6,199 nt of DNA from Globobulimina sp. (lineage: Eukaryota > Foraminifera > Rotaliida): positions 1 to 6,199 of the forward strand of contig PIVH01000342.1 of assembly GCA_003354225.1 (NCBI GenBank), given 5' to 3'. The notes under the pieces were generated by a model, which saw only the letters and a list, made by a program, of their open reading frames with translations, did not search any database and was not told the DNA's origin. A program made the translations under genes and the position numbers. Below, piece by piece: positions 1-4,400 of the stretch. Numbering within the stretch: the first letter of the stretch is position 1; each line of letters opens with the position of its first letter.

Positions 1-96
1 GATAACTGTCTAAATTGTACGGCTGCAGCGAGAGACATGGTCGCTTAAAGTGATTGACTAAACTTCCAGATAGTTTTCGTATGCTAGTGTCTACAG
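1..96. other. 5' leader before the kelch-like ORF; no defined element
   Basis: This stretch has no open frame of useful length on the + strand. The frame of the downstream ORF is closed by a TAG at 85-87, only three codons before the ATG at 97. The bases just before that ATG are CTACAG, so the ATG could either be the true start or lie directly behind a 3' splice site at 96 belonging to an upstream exon outside the window. The -3 position of the ATG is C, a weak start context by general eukaryotic rules. I see no TATA box or other promoter that I would defend. Confidence 0.4.
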
Positions 97-1458
97 ATGA
101 GAAAGCATGTAAGTTTCTGCAAGATTCAACGTAGATTATTTGCATCAAGCAAACCCAGAAATAAATTACCAGCCTTAAATAAGCAGAATCACATTGAAAA
201 TGTTGCCATAGTCAACAAACTGTCAAATTTCAAACCTAAAAAAGCACCAATATCTCGAAGCATACACCCAGAGATCAGAGCAGCTATCAATGAGTGCAAG
301 GATTCATATAAAGTGTTAAATACAGTTCGAATGCACAGGCAGACAATTAAACATAGTGCAGTCTATGGAATGGCGATTCCGTTATTTATATACATTTACA
401 ATGATTGTAATTTCCACGCATTGGATGTAACATCAATACAAACTGCACACATTAATTTAAACACAGTCAAGTCCTTCACAAAGCAATCAGAGTTTGAATG
501 GTGTATTCCACCATTTACTTACATTCCGAATATTTTCCAATCATCGTCCATAAAACAAATATTACCCATAAATCAGAATGATAATATAATTTATGATGCT
601 ATTTTTTGTAAAAACGTCAATTGGAATAGTGGAAATTTTACGAGTATAGCACATTTTGTTGTCTTTCCCGCCAGTAATTACAACAAATGCAATGAGCAAT
701 CCTATTCAGTAAAATCCACTAAAACTTTGACAAATGGCCATTGGAGTTTTGTTTTTTGTGGTAACCATGGGATCATTGGTTATCATTCTACGTATTTATA
801 TCAATTAAAATTAAACGATATACACGATGATAATTTTGAATTTATAAACTTAGGCAGTCAGTCACTTGCAAATTCGCCAATGTATAACGGTCAACTTTTA
901 TGTTTGAACCGTTTGTCAATGCATTTTCTGACAACAACTGAATCAATATTCGCAATTGAATCATTTGGAAGCTGTATTCCAAGAAATAAAAGCTCAAAGG
1001 AAGTGAATGTTTATTCAAAACGATGTGGAATATTTGATTTAAATAAATTGGAATGGAAAGAGATTGCGAAATATAAACATAATGCACATAAATGGAGTAA
1101 ATATACATTTAAATCTGGAATATGTGACGTATATGATTTGAATAAATTATATTTACTCACAAATATTGGATATTTGAGTGAATATGATTTTGGTAAAAAT
1201 AAATGGTATCATTTGTATCAAGATATTAATGATCAACAAATGATATTTTATGATGCTCCAATAATATGGAATTACACACATTCACCAAATGTGGTATATT
1301 GTATTGGGTCAAATACAAAAAACAAAGCAAATATAACTTGTAGATATTTTGATATTCGCGACAATGATAAGAAATGGAGAAAATGCATGGAACATATTGA
1401 AGAACAGTTTGTGAGTAAATTTGGTGGTGGTGGTGGGGCTTCCTTGTTCATGCAATAA
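97..1458 (+). CDS. Kelch/beta-propeller-like hypothetical protein (453 codons), possibly the 5' exon of the downstream PHD-RT gene
   Basis: I do not recognise a named family member; the call rests on repeat pattern. The first ~55 residues are basic (four K/R clusters) and probably flexible. Residues ~135-440 show degenerate kelch-type blades: a short aromatic/hydrophobic strand, then a [YF]D-x(3-6)-W pattern. The clearest are GIFDLNKLEWKEI (311-323), YLSEYDFGKNKWYHLY (359-374) and the CRYFDIRDNDKKWRKC segment (415-430). A Gly-rich strand FVFCGNHGIIGYH (218-230) fits a propeller strand, although the classical kelch double-Gly is mostly missing. Such domains usually bind proteins; no catalytic residues are seen. 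The C-terminal 15 residues, including five Gly from a GGT repeat, look unlike a propeller and may be intron read-through: GTGAGT at 1411 follows codon 438 exactly. Base composition is very AT-rich (11 G/C in 1141-1200). The start is the first ATG after an in-frame stop. The reading frame is firm and the kelch assignment moderate. Confidence 0.6.
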   Translation: MRKHVSFCKIQRRLFASSKPRNKLPALNKQNHIENVAIVNKLSNFKPKKAPISRSIHPEIRAAINECKDSYKVLNTVRMHRQTIKHSAVYGMAIPLFIYIYNDCNFHALDVTSIQTAHINLNTVKSFTKQSEFEWCIPPFTYIPNIFQSSSIKQILPINQNDNIIYDAIFCKNVNWNSGNFTSIAHFVVFPASNYNKCNEQSYSVKSTKTLTNGHWSFVFCGNHGIIGYHSTYLYQLKLNDIHDDNFEFINLGSQSLANSPMYNGQLLCLNRLSMHFLTTTESIFAIESFGSCIPRNKSSKEVNVYSKRCGIFDLNKLEWKEIAKYKHNAHKWSKYTFKSGICDVYDLNKLYLLTNIGYLSEYDFGKNKWYHLYQDINDQQMIFYDAPIIWNYTHSPNVVYCIGSNTKNKANITCRYFDIRDNDKKWRKCMEHIEEQFVSKFGGGGGASLFMQ

Positions 1459-1484
1459 ATTATTGGAGGAGTAATCATATTCAG
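1411..1484 (+). other. Candidate 74-nt spliceosomal intron joining the kelch frame to the PHD-RT frame
   Basis: The 5' end reads GTGAGT, a strong match to the GTRAGT donor consensus. The 3' end reads ATATTCAG, a reasonable acceptor, with TAATCAT upstream as a possible branch region. Exon 1 would end after the complete codon TTT (1408-1410) and exon 2 would begin with the complete codon CAT (1485-1487), so splicing is phase 0 and in frame. It removes both the kelch stop TAA (1456-1458) and the TAA at 1416-1418 in the downstream frame. Against it: the polypyrimidine tract is poor, and eight codons inside the proposed intron (1461-1484) still resemble the second PHD repeat, with W-R-S at the same spacing. 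No other intron is available in this window to calibrate the signals. Confidence 0.5.
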
Positions 1485-4400
1485 CATAAAATTGTTCAAT
1501 GTAATTATTGCAATACTTATAGCCATATTAAATGCTATAAATTGCATAAATTGTATCGCAATAAACCTAAATGGAATTCATATAAACATTGGTGTATGAA
1601 ATGTCATTGCCCTCATTTAGCGATTTATAACTTTCATGGCTTTGCTTCATCAAAATTATTCATGCTGCATTTGAAAACACATTATTTTATTACTATGATC
1701 AATGATAAAACTCGCATATCGAATATTGATTCTTTTTTACGCTGCGACGAGACGTCATTTGTCTCATTTATTAATTCATTATTCAATGTAAATATGAACT
1801 CGTTATCTCCACTGCCCCCAAATTCCTCTGTAATATCACCACAGCACATAATATTATTGACACCCAATACACCACGTAATCCATCCGTAATTACTGTTGA
1901 TAGCGGCACTGTGGCCGATTTAGACCCCGTTATCACTCCAAATAGTGATGTATTGGTGATTAATTCACCGCATCTCAACACATCTCACACCACCGATTAT
2001 GTGATTGGTACTGTAGTGCCATGGGGCGCCGATGGCGATTGTTGGTCATGTATTTGTCATAGTGGCCCTGAAACCGATTGGCGTAGTACCTCTTTTAAGC
2101 ATAAAATTGTCCGTTGTGACTTTTGCTGTACTTATAATCACATTCATTGTTTTGGTCTTACGGTATTATATTCAATTAAATCGAAGTGGCAATCCTTCAA
2201 ACATTGGTGTATGAGATGTGAATGCCCCGATCCAGTGATATATCTCTTTAATGGATTTGCATCATCAAACACATTCACCCAGCAAACTAAAACACATTTA
2301 TTCATCAATCTGGTTAATAATCCATTACGTATATCAAACATAGTATCCTTTGTGGACAGCAACGTGATGACATTTCCTCCGTTTCTTGCTGTTTTATTTT
2401 ATCATAACAAGTCAAGCAATCCTCCCGCTGTTCCAGTCCATCAACATCAACGTGCTCATTCACGACCAAATTCGAGTCACTCATCCGGTAATTCCAAGTC
2501 TTCGTTTACTATCTCCAACAAATCATGTTTAACGTCGATATCTTATCACTCGTTGGACACTATGATTGATACTGGTATCACTAACCAATCTATCACAACT
2601 TATCAAAGATCCTCAAACCAACGCATCAACACTGTAATTCGGCTCAAACGTATGTCGCGTAATACCAATTTCGATGATATAAAGTCGGATACTCCGCACC
2701 ATCCAAGACAACCCGATGATATACAGTCAGATAATCCATCTGACATTATCTCACAGAAGAAGCGCCACATCTTATTATTGCAATTACGTTTGAAAAAAGC
2801 TATGAAATTAGCTGTCATTGACACCATTAATAATATCTTTTTGTCTGATGACAAACCACCACTTCCACCTAGAACTCCACATTTATTTGAGATTCCAGAC
2901 CCTGACGTTATACCACCATTAGTTAACCACCGCATTTTGCCATATAAGCTGACATTGAACCAGATCCAGTTACGGCGTAAAAAAGCGAATTATCGACGTC
3001 TGAAAATGATCAAGAAACATAAAAAGAAAATCAAGTTAATCTTTTTCAAAGAGGCCGCCCGCGTCGCGCCAACACAGAAACCAACAATTTTGATACCGAA
3101 TTATCAGCCTTGTGCTGCATTGGTGTCAGTCCTTCAGCTCAGCCTCAAATTTGTAAGCATCCCTCAACAGTTCGACTTTAATAACTTACATATTGGTTTA
3201 TTAAATATGGCTCGTAGTGCCAGGTTACAATGGATCTTCAATAAACCTGATGACGACGGAGCTCGGTTCGCATCAAATGACGACGATGATGACGAGAAAG
3301 GTGTGCGGCGACCAAAGATACCAAAGAATGATACCATTTGGTATAATAAGATCCGTTCGGTCTTTACATACTGGGAACTTAATCATATTTCATTCCAAGA
3401 CGAACTCCGCAGCTCTTTTAATAAGAATGTCGTATTTCAAGGTGGCATCAGAAAAGTGATTGAATTCACTGGTAAAATGAATTTGGAAGCATTCCTCAAA
3501 GTTGTTATTGACGAATATCTCGACGAAGCCCAAGCCATCCAACGAAACTCAGTATTTCCTCGCAATCTTACTCAGGAACAGGAAGATGCCATCACCGATA
3601 TCCTCGACCATCCAGCGATTATTCAGAGACCCACAGACAAAACAGGTAATTATGTGTTTACCACAAGTGATTTATATTATACGCAGTCAAGAAAAACAAT
3701 CCTGAAACAAAATATGGTGCCATTGACTGATTTTAGTATATCGGATTTTGCATTTAAATTCAATCAGAAGTTATTATTTTGGTTCGAACGCGGAGAGCTT
3801 TCGTTTGAATGGATCGAATTATTGAAAGCAAAGTATCCATATAATTATCATTATAAACTCTCGAACATATACTGTCAATATAAAGACCATAAGCCAGACC
3901 CTAACAAACAGCGCGCAATTAATTCTTCGTGCGGCACGATATTGAAGCCTACCATGCAAATGATATTATACCATCTGATGCCACAATGGAAGGCCCTTAA
4001 TTATCAGATCCAGGATACCAAAGCATTGATGCTGATATTGCTCGAATTGAATGACTTACCCTCACTCCATGAAGCTGCGATGAATGGCACCCTTTTAATT
4101 TTTTCGATGGACGTCGTTGGAATGTATCCATCTATTTTGCATAAGTTAAGCCTTTTGATGCTTTGTTATGTATATAATTTAGTCAATGAATTGAGTTATT
4201 CCCACCCATCTCCTGAATGCGTACGAGATCTCTTATATTTCTGTATTAAAAATAATGTTTCTGACTTTAATGGAGAAACGTTTATCCCAATTAGTGGAAT
4301 CGGACAAGGTGTTGACTTCGCAGCACAATTATGTGATTTTGTAATGATTATTTTTGACGTTTTGCTGCAAAACAAAATCTGGGTCAAACAAGTATGTGAT

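Larger units (their letters stand above)
1461..2342 (+). repeat. Internal protein duplication, 89-residue units at 1461-1727 and 2076-2342
   Basis: The two units align without any gap at a constant offset of 615 nt. By hand I count 49 of 89 identical residues. Shared blocks include HKIV-x-C, the HWCM-x-C cluster, GFASS and RISNI. The longest identical DNA I noticed is 16 bp (1584-1599 and 2199-2214). Similarity continues well past the zinc ligands, so the duplicated module is a PHD finger plus a conserved 3' flank of about 40 residues (GFASS...RISNI), which may be part of the fold. The 348 nt between units encode a Ser/Thr/Pro/Asn-rich, probably disordered spacer. Confidence 0.9.

Noticed and set aside
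1411-1458. Programmed -1 ribosomal frameshift from the kelch frame into the PHD-RT frame
   Set aside because: The overlap of the two frames (1419-1458) contains no X XXY YYZ heptamer in the correct phase and no obvious downstream hairpin; a splice junction explains the switch better.
1596-1598. ATG at 1596 as the start of the retroelement protein
   Set aside because: It lies between the last two Cys of PHD-like finger 1, and the conserved repeat extends more than 100 bases upstream of it, so a real start there would cut the domain. It cannot be excluded for a decayed 5' end.
1682-2935. Antisense open frames at 1682-1981, 2144-2362 and 2603-2935
   Set aside because: They lie opposite the PHD/linker part of the long + strand frame, have no recognisable motifs, and are expected by chance opposite a long coding region.
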